DNA from: Cacconaster sp045114175
Lineage (GTDB): Bacteria; Bacteroidota; Bacteroidia; Bacteroidales; UBA932
Reading direction: 5' to 3'
Length of the DNA stretch: 64,000 nt
Assembly (NCBI GenBank): GCA_045114175.1
Contig: JBGUJZ010000035.1
Location: forward strand, 61,441 to 125,440
Of the stretch, positions 49,443 through 57,680 are shown piece after piece; within the stretch, counting starts at the first letter, position 1, and each line of letters starts with the position of its first letter. Made by a program: the position numbers and the translations under genes. The notes beneath the pieces are model-generated. The model had not been told where the DNA came from. It saw only the letters and a program-made list of their open reading frames with translations, and searched no databases.

Positions 49443-50801
49443 ATGAAAGTTCTCCGTTTTCTCCCCCTGACAATGGTTCTCGTGGCCATGATTTTGGTTC
49501 CTTCCAACGCTGCAGCGCGGAAAAAAGCGCAGGCAGCCGAACCGGCCAAAGAGGTCAAAGTCCACAACGACAAGGGGTACTATAAAGACATCTTCATGGA
49601 CAGCGGTATCATGCTTAACTCGCGTACCGACCTGCCCTCGACCCTCTATATGGGCTATTCCCTGGAGTACTTCGCTTCGGCCGGCACCAAGGATCTGACC
49701 ATGACCGACACGGTGCTGCAGACCGCGCTGATGGTGGGCAGTGCCCTGGATGAGAACGGCTGCCTGCTCTACCCGGACGGCGCGCCGCGTTACCGCATGA
49801 TTTACATGAACGGCGGCAAGTCCAAACAGCACGGCGTCTCGCTGGGACAGGAGGGTTTGCAGCGCATCCGCGACTTTGTGGCGAACGGTGGCAGCTACCT
49901 CGGTTCCTGCGCGGGTGCTTATATGACAGCAACTTACATTCGCCAGAATTCCGGTCCCGTCTTCTGCGAGTGGTATCCCCGCATCTGGCCGGGCATGGTT
50001 CGCTATACCCAACTGAGTAAGTCCTGGACCGACCTGGATATCGAACAGGGCAGCCCGCTGCTCAAGTACTATGATTTTGGCGGCGACATGAAGATAGACA
50101 GCGTGCGCCACAACGGCGGCTGCTTTGCCGATACCACCAAATACTGGCCGGAGGGTACCGAAATCCTGGCGCGCTACAATCACGGCGACCGCAAGCTGAA
50201 GCGCGATCTGAACGGCATGCCCGCCATTTGGGCCTACAAGGCCGACGAACTGACGGGCCGCGTGATTGCCTGCGGTTCGCACCCGGAAAGCGTGCTGGAG
50301 GGCGAACGCAACCAACTGATGGCCGCTATGGAGCAGTATGCTATGGAGGGCAACGGTGTGGCGCGCGTCAAGGCGGCGCTGACCCCCGGTGAGGCACGCG
50401 TGATGAGCAAGTTCACCCACGATGCCGACCCTGCCTTCACACGGATCGGCGACAAACAGTATCACCACTTTACCGTGGAGGTTCCTGCCGGAACTGACTC
50501 CGTGCTGATTGAACTCTCTCCGGTGGGTTCGGCCACGAACTACGACCTCTGGCTGCTGGCCAATCCGGGCGACTTTGCCTTCCTGGGCGAGGCGGCTTAT
50601 CCCCACCTGGACTATGGCGTCGGCAAAAAGATCGGCATTGCCCATCCGAAGGCTGGAACCCTCTATATTTCAGTTTACTGCAACACAACGGTGGATACCA
50701 TCACCACCGCGTGGGGCGTGCAGTATGTTGGCCGTACCGATGTATTGAACGGCGTGCCGTACAAAATCAAAGTGTCGTTCCCCGAGAAGGCGGCAAAATA
50801 A
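49443..50801 (+). CDS. Exported BPL_N / class-I glutamine-amidotransferase-like protein
   Basis: 452 residues with a signal peptide (to about SNAAA, residue 25). The class I amidotransferase-like fold is shown by MIYMNGGKSKQHGVSL, the nucleophile elbow GGSYLGSCAGAY (Cys156), and the later histidine-glutamate pair in ACGSHPESVLEGERN. The C-terminal ~100 residues (FTRIGDKQYHHFTVEVPAGTDSVLIELSPVGSATNYDLWLLANP) resemble a bacterial pre-peptidase (PPC-like) beta domain. Likely a periplasmic or secreted hydrolase. The 10-base-phased tract follows and leads into the D-aminoacylase gene. Confidence 0.72.
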   Translation: MKVLRFLPLTMVLVAMILVPSNAAARKKAQAAEPAKEVKVHNDKGYYKDIFMDSGIMLNSRTDLPSTLYMGYSLEYFASAGTKDLTMTDTVLQTALMVGSALDENGCLLYPDGAPRYRMIYMNGGKSKQHGVSLGQEGLQRIRDFVANGGSYLGSCAGAYMTATYIRQNSGPVFCEWYPRIWPGMVRYTQLSKSWTDLDIEQGSPLLKYYDFGGDMKIDSVRHNGGCFADTTKYWPEGTEILARYNHGDRKLKRDLNGMPAIWAYKADELTGRVIACGSHPESVLEGERNQLMAAMEQYAMEGNGVARVKAALTPGEARVMSKFTHDADPAFTRIGDKQYHHFTVEVPAGTDSVLIELSPVGSATNYDLWLLANPGDFAFLGEAAYPHLDYGVGKKIGIAHPKAGTLYISVYCNTTVDTITTAWGVQYVGRTDVLNGVPYKIKVSFPEKAAK

Positions 50802-50850
50802 GCGTAAGTAAACGTAAACAAACGAAACTAAACGTATAAAAACGGATATG
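50801..50850 (+). repeat. Exact 10-nt-period tract, five units, ending in a start codon
   Basis: AGCGTAAGTA, AACGTAAACA, AACGAAACTA, AACGTATAAA, AACGGATATG: five decamers in exact register, A/C-rich with the CG at the same position. They run from the stop of the amidotransferase-like gene to the ATG of the next gene, which is part of the fifth unit. Confidence 0.75.
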
Positions 50851-52404
50851 AAGAGAATTCTTCTCGCAGCGCTCGTGCTGCTGCTCGCGGCGGTTGCTCC
50901 GTCGCAGGCCCGCGAGAAAACCATCCTCATCAAAGGCGGTCTGGTCTATGACGGATCGGGCGCCGAGCCACGTCAGGCGGATGTCCTGGTCAAGGGTAGC
51001 AAGATTGTGGCTATCGAGGCCAACATCCCCGAGAGCAAGGCCGACAACGTCATCAACGCCAAAGGCGACATCGTGGCGCCGGGATTCATCGACCCGCACT
51101 CTCACATCAACCGCAATATGAAAAAGCCGGAGACCAAGGAGAACGAAGGTTACCTCACGATGGGCGTCACCACGGTTCTTTGCGGTATGTGCGGCGGCAG
51201 CCCCGTACCTATCTCTAATGAGGTGGAGGTTCTTGAATCGCAGGGATTCGGTACCAATATCGGCTACTTCATTGGCCTGGGTTCAGTCCGCAAGAAAGTG
51301 ATGGGCAACGACAACCGCAAGCCCACGCCCGAGGAACTGGAGAAGATGAAGGAATACGTCCGTGAAGCAATGCGCGACGGCGCTTTCGGCGTCACTACGG
51401 GCCTGATTTACACTCCGGGGTGCTTTGCCGATACGGAAGAGATTATCGCGCTCACCCGCGAAATTGCCCCCTATAAAGGAATCTATTCCACCCACATGCG
51501 CAACGAGGGTACCAACATCCTCACCGCAATGGACGAAGCTTTTCGGATCTGCCGCGAAGCAGGCGTGGACCTGAACATTTCGCACCTCAAATGCGGTGGC
51601 AAATCCAAGGGAAACGCAGCCGGCGTGGTGGCCAAAATCCATGAGGCACAGGCTTCCGGCCTGCACGTGACGGCCGATCAATATCCCTACACCGCTTCCA
51701 GTACCTCCCTTTCGGCTACCGTGCTTCCCAAATGGACGGTGGCAGCCGGGTCCAAACGGTTCCGCCGGATGATCAAGAATGCCGACACGCTCGATATCAT
51801 CCGCAAGGCCGTGGCCAAGAATGTGCGCGGCGAAAGCGCCTCGAACATCATGATCTCCCCGACGTGCAAGGATGAGGAAATCAAGGGCCGGAGCCTCGCT
51901 GAACTCGCTGAGACTTGGGGTGTTACGCCGGAAGATGCAGCCATCGAATGTCTGCGTCGCAGTTGGCCCAGCGCCGTGAAACACAGCTTCCTCGAGGAGG
52001 ATCTGCGCTATTTCATGAAGCAACCCTTTGTGATGACCTGTACGGACGGCAGCATTGGCGGCCATCCCCGTGCTTTTGGCTCCTTCACCCGCAAGATCAA
52101 GACCTATGTCCGTGAGGAGAAAGTGATCTCGATGGGCGATATGATCCGCCGCAGCACCGGTCTGGTGGCCGACACCTACGGCATCAAGAACCGCGGCTAC
52201 CTGCGCAAGGGCTACTGGGCGGACATCATTGTCTTCGACCCCGAAAAGGTGACCGACAATTCCACCTACGAGGAGCCGCAGCGCCTCTCCACCGGCTTTA
52301 CGATGGTGATGGTCAACGGCCAGATTGCCGTCTCCAACGATATCCCCAACGGCACCCTCTCCGGCAAGGTGATCAGAATGGAAAACTCCGCCAAGGTCCG
52401 CTAA
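50848..52404 (+). CDS. Secreted N-acyl-D-amino-acid deacylase-type amidohydrolase
   Basis: 518 residues with a signal peptide (to about SQARE, residue 22). Metal-dependent amidohydrolase: FIDPHSHIN (first metal histidines), the bridging-ligand region at GMCGGS, THMRNEG, ISHLKCGG, and TDGSIGGHPRAFGSF (conserved aspartate). The combination matches D-aminoacylase/dihydroorotase-like enzymes acting on N-acyl-D-amino acids or dipeptides. Directly downstream of the exported amidotransferase-like gene; both are probably exported and may serve peptide or cell-wall-fragment recycling. Confidence 0.82.
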   Translation: MKRILLAALVLLLAAVAPSQAREKTILIKGGLVYDGSGAEPRQADVLVKGSKIVAIEANIPESKADNVINAKGDIVAPGFIDPHSHINRNMKKPETKENEGYLTMGVTTVLCGMCGGSPVPISNEVEVLESQGFGTNIGYFIGLGSVRKKVMGNDNRKPTPEELEKMKEYVREAMRDGAFGVTTGLIYTPGCFADTEEIIALTREIAPYKGIYSTHMRNEGTNILTAMDEAFRICREAGVDLNISHLKCGGKSKGNAAGVVAKIHEAQASGLHVTADQYPYTASSTSLSATVLPKWTVAAGSKRFRRMIKNADTLDIIRKAVAKNVRGESASNIMISPTCKDEEIKGRSLAELAETWGVTPEDAAIECLRRSWPSAVKHSFLEEDLRYFMKQPFVMTCTDGSIGGHPRAFGSFTRKIKTYVREEKVISMGDMIRRSTGLVADTYGIKNRGYLRKGYWADIIVFDPEKVTDNSTYEEPQRLSTGFTMVMVNGQIAVSNDIPNGTLSGKVIRMENSAKVR

Positions 52405-52407
52405 GCG

Positions 52408-52515
52408 GGTGGCGGCTAAAGGGTTGTAACACAACCATATAAGTAAAGGTCTATGCTCGATTCTGAGCATAGACCTTTGCTTTATCACCTGAGGCTCAGG
52501 TGGTTAGCCGCCACC
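52408..52515. repeat. Cloverleaf-like intergenic repeat, copy 2; probable bidirectional terminator
   Basis: Outer 12-bp perfect stem GGTGGCGGCTAA (52408-52419) / TTAGCCGCCACC (52504-52515). Inside: GGTTGT-AAC-ACAACC (52422-52436), a 34-base hairpin with a 14-bp perfect stem (52445-52478), and CACCTGAG-G-CTCAGGTG (52486-52502). The main hairpin starts +37 from the element edge, as in copy 1 at 3729-3838. It lies between convergent D-aminoacylase and groEL stops. Confidence 0.85.
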
Positions 52516-52516
52516 T

Positions 52517-54145
52517 CTACATCATGCCGCCCATACCCGGATTCATCGGGGGCATTGCGGGCTGCTCTTCCTTGATGTCGGCGAGTGCGCACTCGGTGGT
52601 CAGGAACATGCCGGCCACGGAAGCGGCGTTCTGCAGGGCTACGCGGACCACCTTGGTCGGGTCAATCACGCCAGCCGAGAGCAGGTTCTCGAACTTGTCG
52701 GCGCGAGCATTGTAACCGAAGTCGCCCTTGCCGTCCTTCACCTTCTGGACAATCACGCTGCCCTCTTTGCCTGCATTGGCGGCGATGGTGCGGATCGGCT
52801 CCTCGATAGCGCGGGCCACGATGTTGATACCGGTGGTCTCGTCTTCGTTGTCGCCCTTCAGTTTAGCGAGGGCCTTGGCTGCGCGGATGTAAGCCACACC
52901 GCCGCCCGGGATGATACCCTCTTCCACAGCGGCGCGGGTTGCGTTGAGTGCATCCTCCACGCGGTCTTTCTTTTCCTTCATCTCCACCTCGGAAGCGGCG
53001 CCCACATAGAGGACGGCCACACCGCCGGCGAGCTTGCCCAGGCGCTCCTGGAGTTTCTCGCGGTCGTAGTCGGAGGTGGTAGAGGCAATCTGCTTGCGGA
53101 TCTGGGCAACGCGGTCAGCCACAGCCTCTTTGTCGCCTGCACCGCCCACGATGGTGGTGTTTTCCTTGTCGATGACCACCTTCTCGGCGCGACCCAGCAT
53201 ATCCGGGGTTGCGTTTTCGAGGGTGAAGCCACGCTCTTCGGAAATCACGATACCGCCCGTCAGGGTTGCGATATCCTGCAGCATCTCTTTGCGGCGGTCA
53301 CCGAAGCCAGGAGCCTTGACGGCAGCGATCTTCAGCGTGCCACGCAGTTTGTTGACCACGAGGGTCGTGAGGGCTTCGCCATCCACATCTTCTGCGATGA
53401 TCAGGAGCGAACGGCCGTCGCGGGCAATCGGCTCGAGGATCGGCATCAGATCCTTCATCGTGGAGATCTTCTTGTCGGTGATCAGGATGCTCGGCTGGTC
53501 CAGGACGGCCTCCATCTTGTCGCCGTTGGTCATAAAGTAAGCGGAGATGTAGCCGCGGTCGAACTGCATACCTTCCACCACTTTCACCTCAGTATCAGTG
53601 CCTTTGGCCTCTTCAACGGTGATCACACCGTCTTTCTTGACCTTGGCCATCGCGTCAGCGATCAGTTTGCCGATATAGGTATCGTTGTTGGCGGAAATGG
53701 TACCCACCTGCTCGATCTTGGAGTAGTCGTCACCCACGGATTCGCTCTGCTTCTTGAGTTCGTTCACCACGACCTCAACAGCCTTGTCGATACCGCGTTT
53801 GAGGTCCATCGGGTTGGCGCCTGCAGCCACGTTCTTCAGACCCACGTTAATGATGGACTGTGCCAGCACCGTTGCGGTGGTGGTACCGTCACCAGCCTGG
53901 TCGTTGGTCTTGGAAGCGACCTCGCGAACCATCTGAGCGCCCATATTCTGGAAGCGGTCTTCCAGTTCAATTTCCTTGGCCACGGTGACACCGTCCTTGG
54001 TGACCTGCGGTGCACCGAACTTCTTGTCGATCACAACATTGCGACCCTTCGGACCAAGAGTCACCTTCACTGCGTTTGCCAATGCGTCAGCGCCCTGCTT
54101 CATCAGGTCGCGCGCGTCGATATTGAATTTGATTTCCTTTGCCAT
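52517..54145 (-). CDS. groEL: Chaperonin GroEL
   Basis: 542 residues, full length, beginning MAKEIKFNIDARDLMKQGADALANAVKVTLGPKGRNV. ATPase elements GDGTTTATVLAQ and the Gly/Met-rich tail MPPMNPGMGGMM. Cytosolic folding chamber. It follows groES by 17 bases (no Shine-Dalgarno; A-rich leader TAAAATCAAAGCACT). No CIRCE element was found upstream. Its stop is one base from the cloverleaf-like repeat. Confidence 0.98.
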   Translation of the reverse strand: MAKEIKFNIDARDLMKQGADALANAVKVTLGPKGRNVVIDKKFGAPQVTKDGVTVAKEIELEDRFQNMGAQMVREVASKTNDQAGDGTTTATVLAQSIINVGLKNVAAGANPMDLKRGIDKAVEVVVNELKKQSESVGDDYSKIEQVGTISANNDTYIGKLIADAMAKVKKDGVITVEEAKGTDTEVKVVEGMQFDRGYISAYFMTNGDKMEAVLDQPSILITDKKISTMKDLMPILEPIARDGRSLLIIAEDVDGEALTTLVVNKLRGTLKIAAVKAPGFGDRRKEMLQDIATLTGGIVISEERGFTLENATPDMLGRAEKVVIDKENTTIVGGAGDKEAVADRVAQIRKQIASTTSDYDREKLQERLGKLAGGVAVLYVGAASEVEMKEKKDRVEDALNATRAAVEEGIIPGGGVAYIRAAKALAKLKGDNEDETTGINIVARAIEEPIRTIAANAGKEGSVIVQKVKDGKGDFGYNARADKFENLLSAGVIDPTKVVRVALQNAASVAGMFLTTECALADIKEEQPAMPPMNPGMGGMM

Positions 54146-54162
54146 AGTGCTTTGATTTTAAA

Positions 54163-54432
54163 TTATTTGACGATAGCGACCACGTCGGACTGGCGCATGA
54201 TCAGATACTTCTTGCCATCCACCGTGATTTCGGTGCCGGCATACTTGCCGTAAAGGACTTCGTCGCCGACGGAAAGCTCCATCGGTTCATCTTTCTTGCC
54301 GTTTCCGACAGCAATGACGGTACCCTGCTGGGGTTTCTCTTTTGCGGTGTCCGGGATAATCAGTCCGCTAGCGGTCTTGGTCTCAGCCTCTTTGGCTTCA
54401 ATCAGAACTCTGTCTGCCAATGGTTTTATCAT
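54163..54432 (-). CDS. groES: Co-chaperonin GroES
   Basis: 89 residues from MIKPLADRVLIEAKEAETKTASGLIIPDTAKEK, with the mobile loop and the roof segment VGDEVLYGKYAGTEI. The longer open frame upstream is spurious; the family length and the conserved IKPLADRV start settle it. First gene of the groESL operon. A divergent promoter region of about 100 bases precedes it, but I could not identify a confident -7 box on this strand. Confidence 0.96.
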   Translation of the reverse strand: MIKPLADRVLIEAKEAETKTASGLIIPDTAKEKPQQGTVIAVGNGKKDEPMELSVGDEVLYGKYAGTEITVDGKKYLIMRQSDVVAIVK

Positions 54433-54449
54433 AATCGTAATATTTTGAG

Positions 54450-54457
54450 TAATTTTG
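54450..54457 (+). promoter_or_regulatory. Candidate -7 box for the DUF5106 lipoprotein gene
   Basis: TAATTTTG fits TAnnTTTG, 72 bases before the ATG at 54530; a longer leader than for other genes here. Confidence 0.45.
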
Positions 54458-54529
54458 TTTCGATTTACGGCCCTATGCAAGGCAAATTGAGTGCCAGCAG
54501 CGGCCGACTGACATTTTGGCATAAAAACA

Positions 54530-55462
54530 ATGAAAAGACTCCCCGCACTGCCTCTGTTGCTCTGCCTCGCGCTGACACTTTCTGCGTGCGGCGGCCGTGC
54601 GCCCAAAGCGCTGCCCATGGCAACCAGTTTTCCCTATCCGGAGCCGCCGGCCATGGTGACCGATGCCAAAGAGCGTGCAGAATATGCCGTCTTGCGCTGG
54701 TGGAACAAGTATTTCGAGGCGCCGCAGCGCTACAGTACCGAAATGACCGAGCAGGCCTTCGTCAACTATATCACGGTGCTGCCGATGGTCTCCCTCTCCG
54801 TAATGGAGCGCGCGCAGGACACCCTGCTGACGCGGGCGGAACGCTCCGAAGCGAGCCGGGATACCTCTGCGCGGGTGCTGGAGCGCATTCTGTCGCTGGA
54901 GGAGAAATACCTTTATGATGTCAATTCCCCCTACCGCAACGAGGAGTTCTACCTCCCGGTGATGCGGCACATGCTGGCCTGGCCCGATATCAAGGATGAT
55001 ATCCGCATCCGCACCGAGCGCGAATACCCGCTTTTCTCGCTGAACCGGCTGGGTACGGTGGCGGCTGATTTCACCTACACCCTGCGCAACGGACGCACCG
55101 GCACGCTGCACGGCATTCAAGCGGAACGCATCCTGATGTTTTTCAGCAACCCCGGGTGCCAGAACTGCAAGGAGATCATCGACGCGCTGAGCAACTCGAT
55201 GGCGGTGCAGGCGCAGCTGCAGGACGGTTCGCTGAAGGTACTGAACGTCTATCCGGACGAGGATCTGGGCGAGTGGTTCGCCTATATGTCGCACTACCCC
55301 AAGGAGTGGATCAATGCCTTCGATGCCGACTGCGTGATCCGCGGCGACAGCATTTACCTGCTGCGCGCGATTCCTTCGCTCTATCTGCTGGATTCCGAGA
55401 AACGGGTGATCTGCAAGGACGCGCCGCTGGAGGAGATTTTGCGGCGGTTGGAGGAGGTTTAA
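54530..55462 (+). CDS. DUF5106 lipoprotein with thioredoxin-like domain
   Basis: 310 residues. Lipobox LSAC (Cys20). N-terminal helical DUF5106 region (KERAEYAVLRWWNKYF, MSLSVMERAQDTLL-like), then a thioredoxin fold from about 175 with FFSNPGCQNCKEI containing the CxxC motif, and PSLYLLDSEKRV. Periplasm-facing thiol reductase or a relative that has lost activity. The 72-base tract of ACG decamers follows and leads into tadA. Confidence 0.8.
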   Translation: MKRLPALPLLLCLALTLSACGGRAPKALPMATSFPYPEPPAMVTDAKERAEYAVLRWWNKYFEAPQRYSTEMTEQAFVNYITVLPMVSLSVMERAQDTLLTRAERSEASRDTSARVLERILSLEEKYLYDVNSPYRNEEFYLPVMRHMLAWPDIKDDIRIRTEREYPLFSLNRLGTVAADFTYTLRNGRTGTLHGIQAERILMFFSNPGCQNCKEIIDALSNSMAVQAQLQDGSLKVLNVYPDEDLGEWFAYMSHYPKEWINAFDADCVIRGDSIYLLRAIPSLYLLDSEKRVICKDAPLEEILRRLEEV

Positions 55463-55530
55463 ACGTTTTGTTACGGATAATTACGTTTGCTTACGGAAGC
55501 TTACGTTTAGAAACGATTGGTTACGTTTAC
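55461..55530 (+). repeat. Exact 10-nt-period tract, seven units, before tadA
   Basis: AAACGTTTTG, TTACGGATAA, TTACGTTTGC, TTACGGAAGC, TTACGTTTAG, AAACGATTGG, TTACGTTTAC in perfect 10-base register, all with ACG at the same position. It fills the gap between the DUF5106 gene stop and the tadA start region. Confidence 0.8.
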
Positions 55531-55534
55531 TGAA

Positions 55535-55993
55535 ATGGAGACGACAGATAAAAACATTCAGGACAAAGACGTGCAGATGATGCGCGAGGCGCTGCGGGAA
55601 GCCGAGGCGGCACGCGCGGCGGGCGAGGTGCCCATCGGCGCCGTGGTATGCTGCAAGGGCCGCATCATTGCGCGCGCCCACAACCTGACCGAAGCGCTCC
55701 ACGACACCACCGCCCACGCGGAAATGCAAGCCATTACCATCGCTTCCGAATACCTGGGCGGAAAATACCTGAGCGACTGCACGCTCTACGTCACGGTCGA
55801 GCCCTGTCCGATGTGCGCCGCAGCCCTCAACTGGGCCCAGCTGCCGCGACTGGTTTACGGTTGCGCCGATCCGCGCCGGGGCTATTCACTCTTCTCGCCC
55901 CCACTGCTGCATCCACGCACCGAGGTCCGCGCCGGCGTGCTGGCCGACGAATGTGCAGAGCTGATGACCACCTTTTTCAAGGAGAAGCGATGA
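55535..55993 (+). CDS. tadA: tRNA adenosine/nucleoside deaminase
   Basis: 152 residues. Zinc-dependent deaminase with HAE (TTAHAEMQAI) and PCPMCAAAL. Makes inosine at tRNA position 34 (in many bacteria only tRNA-Arg). The chosen start METTDKN follows directly on the decamer tract; the frame opens six codons earlier, within the tract. The TGA stop overlaps the ispE start (ATGA at 55990-55993), so the two are translationally coupled. Confidence 0.9.
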   Translation: METTDKNIQDKDVQMMREALREAEAARAAGEVPIGAVVCCKGRIIARAHNLTEALHDTTAHAEMQAITIASEYLGGKYLSDCTLYVTVEPCPMCAAALNWAQLPRLVYGCADPRRGYSLFSPPLLHPRTEVRAGVLADECAELMTTFFKEKR

Positions 55994-56817
55994 TCACCTT
56001 TCCCAATCCGAAACTGAACCTGGGGCTGCACATCCTGCGGAAGCGGCCGGACGGGTATCACGACCTGGAGAGCCTCTTCATCCCCTGGCATGGCCTGCAC
56101 GATGTGCTGGAGATCGTGCCGGCGGCCGCGCCCGAGATGCACCTCTACGGATTATCGCTCGGAGAGGGCGGCGACGGCGGCGACAACCTCTGCATGCGTG
56201 CCTGGCAGCTGCTGCACGAGTGTTACGGCATCCCGCCGGTGGCCATCCATCTCTGGAAAGGCATCCCGGCCGGTGCAGGACTCGGCGGCGGCAGTGCCGA
56301 TGCGGCGTTTACGTTGCGGATGCTTTCGGAAATGTTCGGCCTGGGACTGAGTGACGAACTGCTTGCGTCGCTGGCGGCCCGGCTGGGGAGCGATTGCGCA
56401 TTTTTCGTGTACAATCGGCCCATGGTGGCCTCCGGACGGGGGGAGGTATTAGTTCCCTATGAGATCGATGTGGCGAAATTCCGGATTGAAGTCGTCACCC
56501 CGCCCGTCCACGTCTCCACCCGCGAAGCCTATGCCGGCGTCACGCCGAGATACCCGGTCGGAGCCGGGTATGACGGTGCTTCGGCTCCGGCATCTCCGTC
56601 ATGCCCGGCTTTGACCGGGCATCTCCCCTCCCTCCGCGAAGCGCTCGCGCACCCCGTCGACGAGTGGCGCGAGGTTCTGGTAAACGACTTCGAACCTTCC
56701 GTCTTTGCCGCCCATCCGGAACTCACCCGCATCAAAGCGGACCTCTACGCACGCGGCGCCCGCTACGCTTCCCTCTCGGGCAGCGGCAGCGCCATCTTTG
56801 GACTGTTTCAAGATTAA
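55990..56817 (+). CDS. ispE: 4-(cytidine-5'-diphospho)-2-C-methyl-D-erythritol kinase with repeat insertion
   Basis: 275 residues; GHMP-kinase step of the MEP isoprenoid pathway. Visible: MITFPNPKLNLGLHILRKRPDGYHDLESLF, the ATP loop PAGAGLGGGSADAAF, and SLSGSGSAIFGLF at the end. Between VSTREAYAGVTP and LREALAHPVDEW about 27 residues (RYPVGAGYDG... to ...CPALTGHLPS) come from the palindromic repeat at 56547-56626. Relatives have only a few residues here, so the insertion looks tolerated in a surface loop. The stop interlocks with the GDPD stop. Confidence 0.9.
   Translation: MITFPNPKLNLGLHILRKRPDGYHDLESLFIPWHGLHDVLEIVPAAAPEMHLYGLSLGEGGDGGDNLCMRAWQLLHECYGIPPVAIHLWKGIPAGAGLGGGSADAAFTLRMLSEMFGLGLSDELLASLAARLGSDCAFFVYNRPMVASGRGEVLVPYEIDVAKFRIEVVTPPVHVSTREAYAGVTPRYPVGAGYDGASAPASPSCPALTGHLPSLREALAHPVDEWREVLVNDFEPSVFAAHPELTRIKADLYARGARYASLSGSGSAIFGLFQD
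56547..56626. repeat. Palindromic repeat inserted in frame in ispE, two inverted units
   Basis: Unit 1 GAGATACCCGGTCGGAGC continuing CGGGTATGACGG (hairpin ATACCCGG/CCGGGTAT). Unit 2 reads CGTCATGCCCGGCTTTGACC then GGGCATCTCC (hairpin ATGCCCGG/CCGGGCAT), in inverse orientation. It is the same unit as in the DUF3109 gene at 36108-36175. Confidence 0.82.
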
Positions 56818-57638
56818 AGCTTCTTTTCGCGGCGGCCGAGCAGCTGGCGGATCATCAATGGTTCGTTGGTGGTGATGGCCTGGATGCCCATCTCAATGAA
56901 ATTGCGCGCCGGTTCGGCTTTGTTCACGGTCCAGACATTGGTGCTCAGTCCCAGTTCCGTGGAGCGCTCCGCCCAGTCGCGGTGCTCCTCCACGATACGG
57001 GCGTTGTAGTCCCAGCCGTTGATACCCATCGCCACCAGTTCCTCCGGATAAAGGTCGCCGCCCAGATACTGGTTGCCGAACTCCGGCGCCAACTCCGCAA
57101 TCCGCTGGCAGACGTGGAGGCTGAAGGAGATGAACATGGCCCGTGCAGGGTCGTACAGGCCGTGCGCCCTGAGGGCTTCGAGCGTGAGGTCGGTCAGCCG
57201 GTCTTCCCGCTCCGGGGTATCCTGCGGCTTGATTTCGATCACCAGCATGGTGGTCTTGCACTTGGCCCCCTGGTCCAGATACTCGTTCAGGGTGGGTCGG
57301 CGCTCGCCGTTCGGCAGGTAGAACTCGATGAAATCGCTGTAAGGATGGTTGGCAATCTTCATTCCGCGGATGCTGGGATTGTGGTTCACCATCACCGTGT
57401 CATCGGCAGAGAGTTGCAAGTCGAACTCGGCACCCCAGAGGTGCTTCTCCTGCGCCATGCGAAGCGAAGCGATGGAATTCTCACTGAAGGCCGCCTCTTC
57501 GCAGTTCCAGAAACCGCGGTGGGCAATGATGGCCGTCTTGGGCACGCGATTGCCGGAGCAACCCGCTACCATCAGGATCATAGCCAGACAGCCGATCCGC
57601 GCGAGGACCCGGGCTGCCGAATCAAACAGACGTTTCAT
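56814..57638 (-). CDS. Glycerophosphodiester phosphodiesterase lipoprotein
   Basis: 274 residues. Lipobox VAGC (about Cys27) and the GDPD catalytic start AIIAHRGFWNCEEAAFSENSIASLRMA (HRG and E.N). HNP of VMVNHNPSI and later EIKPQ (Glu-x-Lys) are metal or active-site residues. Hydrolyses glycerophosphodiesters outside the cytoplasm. The frame is open for kilobases further upstream, but the lipoprotein signal peptide from MKRLFDSAARV fixes the start at 57638. No terminator fits between it and ispE. Confidence 0.88.
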   Translation of the reverse strand: MKRLFDSAARVLARIGCLAMILMVAGCSGNRVPKTAIIAHRGFWNCEEAAFSENSIASLRMAQEKHLWGAEFDLQLSADDTVMVNHNPSIRGMKIANHPYSDFIEFYLPNGERRPTLNEYLDQGAKCKTTMLVIEIKPQDTPEREDRLTDLTLEALRAHGLYDPARAMFISFSLHVCQRIAELAPEFGNQYLGGDLYPEELVAMGINGWDYNARIVEEHRDWAERSTELGLSTNVWTVNKAEPARNFIEMGIQAITTNEPLMIRQLLGRREKKL

Positions 57639-57680
57639 AGTACGAAGATAGGAACTGTCCGGTGTTTTCGCAAATTTTGG

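Noticed and set aside
47943..50645. Upstream extension of the TolC frame by about 450 codons
   Set aside because: The extension is antisense to the amidotransferase-like gene; signal peptide and Shine-Dalgarno define the start at 49286.
54433..54529. CIRCE operator or heat-shock promoter upstream of groES
   Set aside because: No TTAGCACTC inverted repeat and no convincing -7 box on the minus strand.
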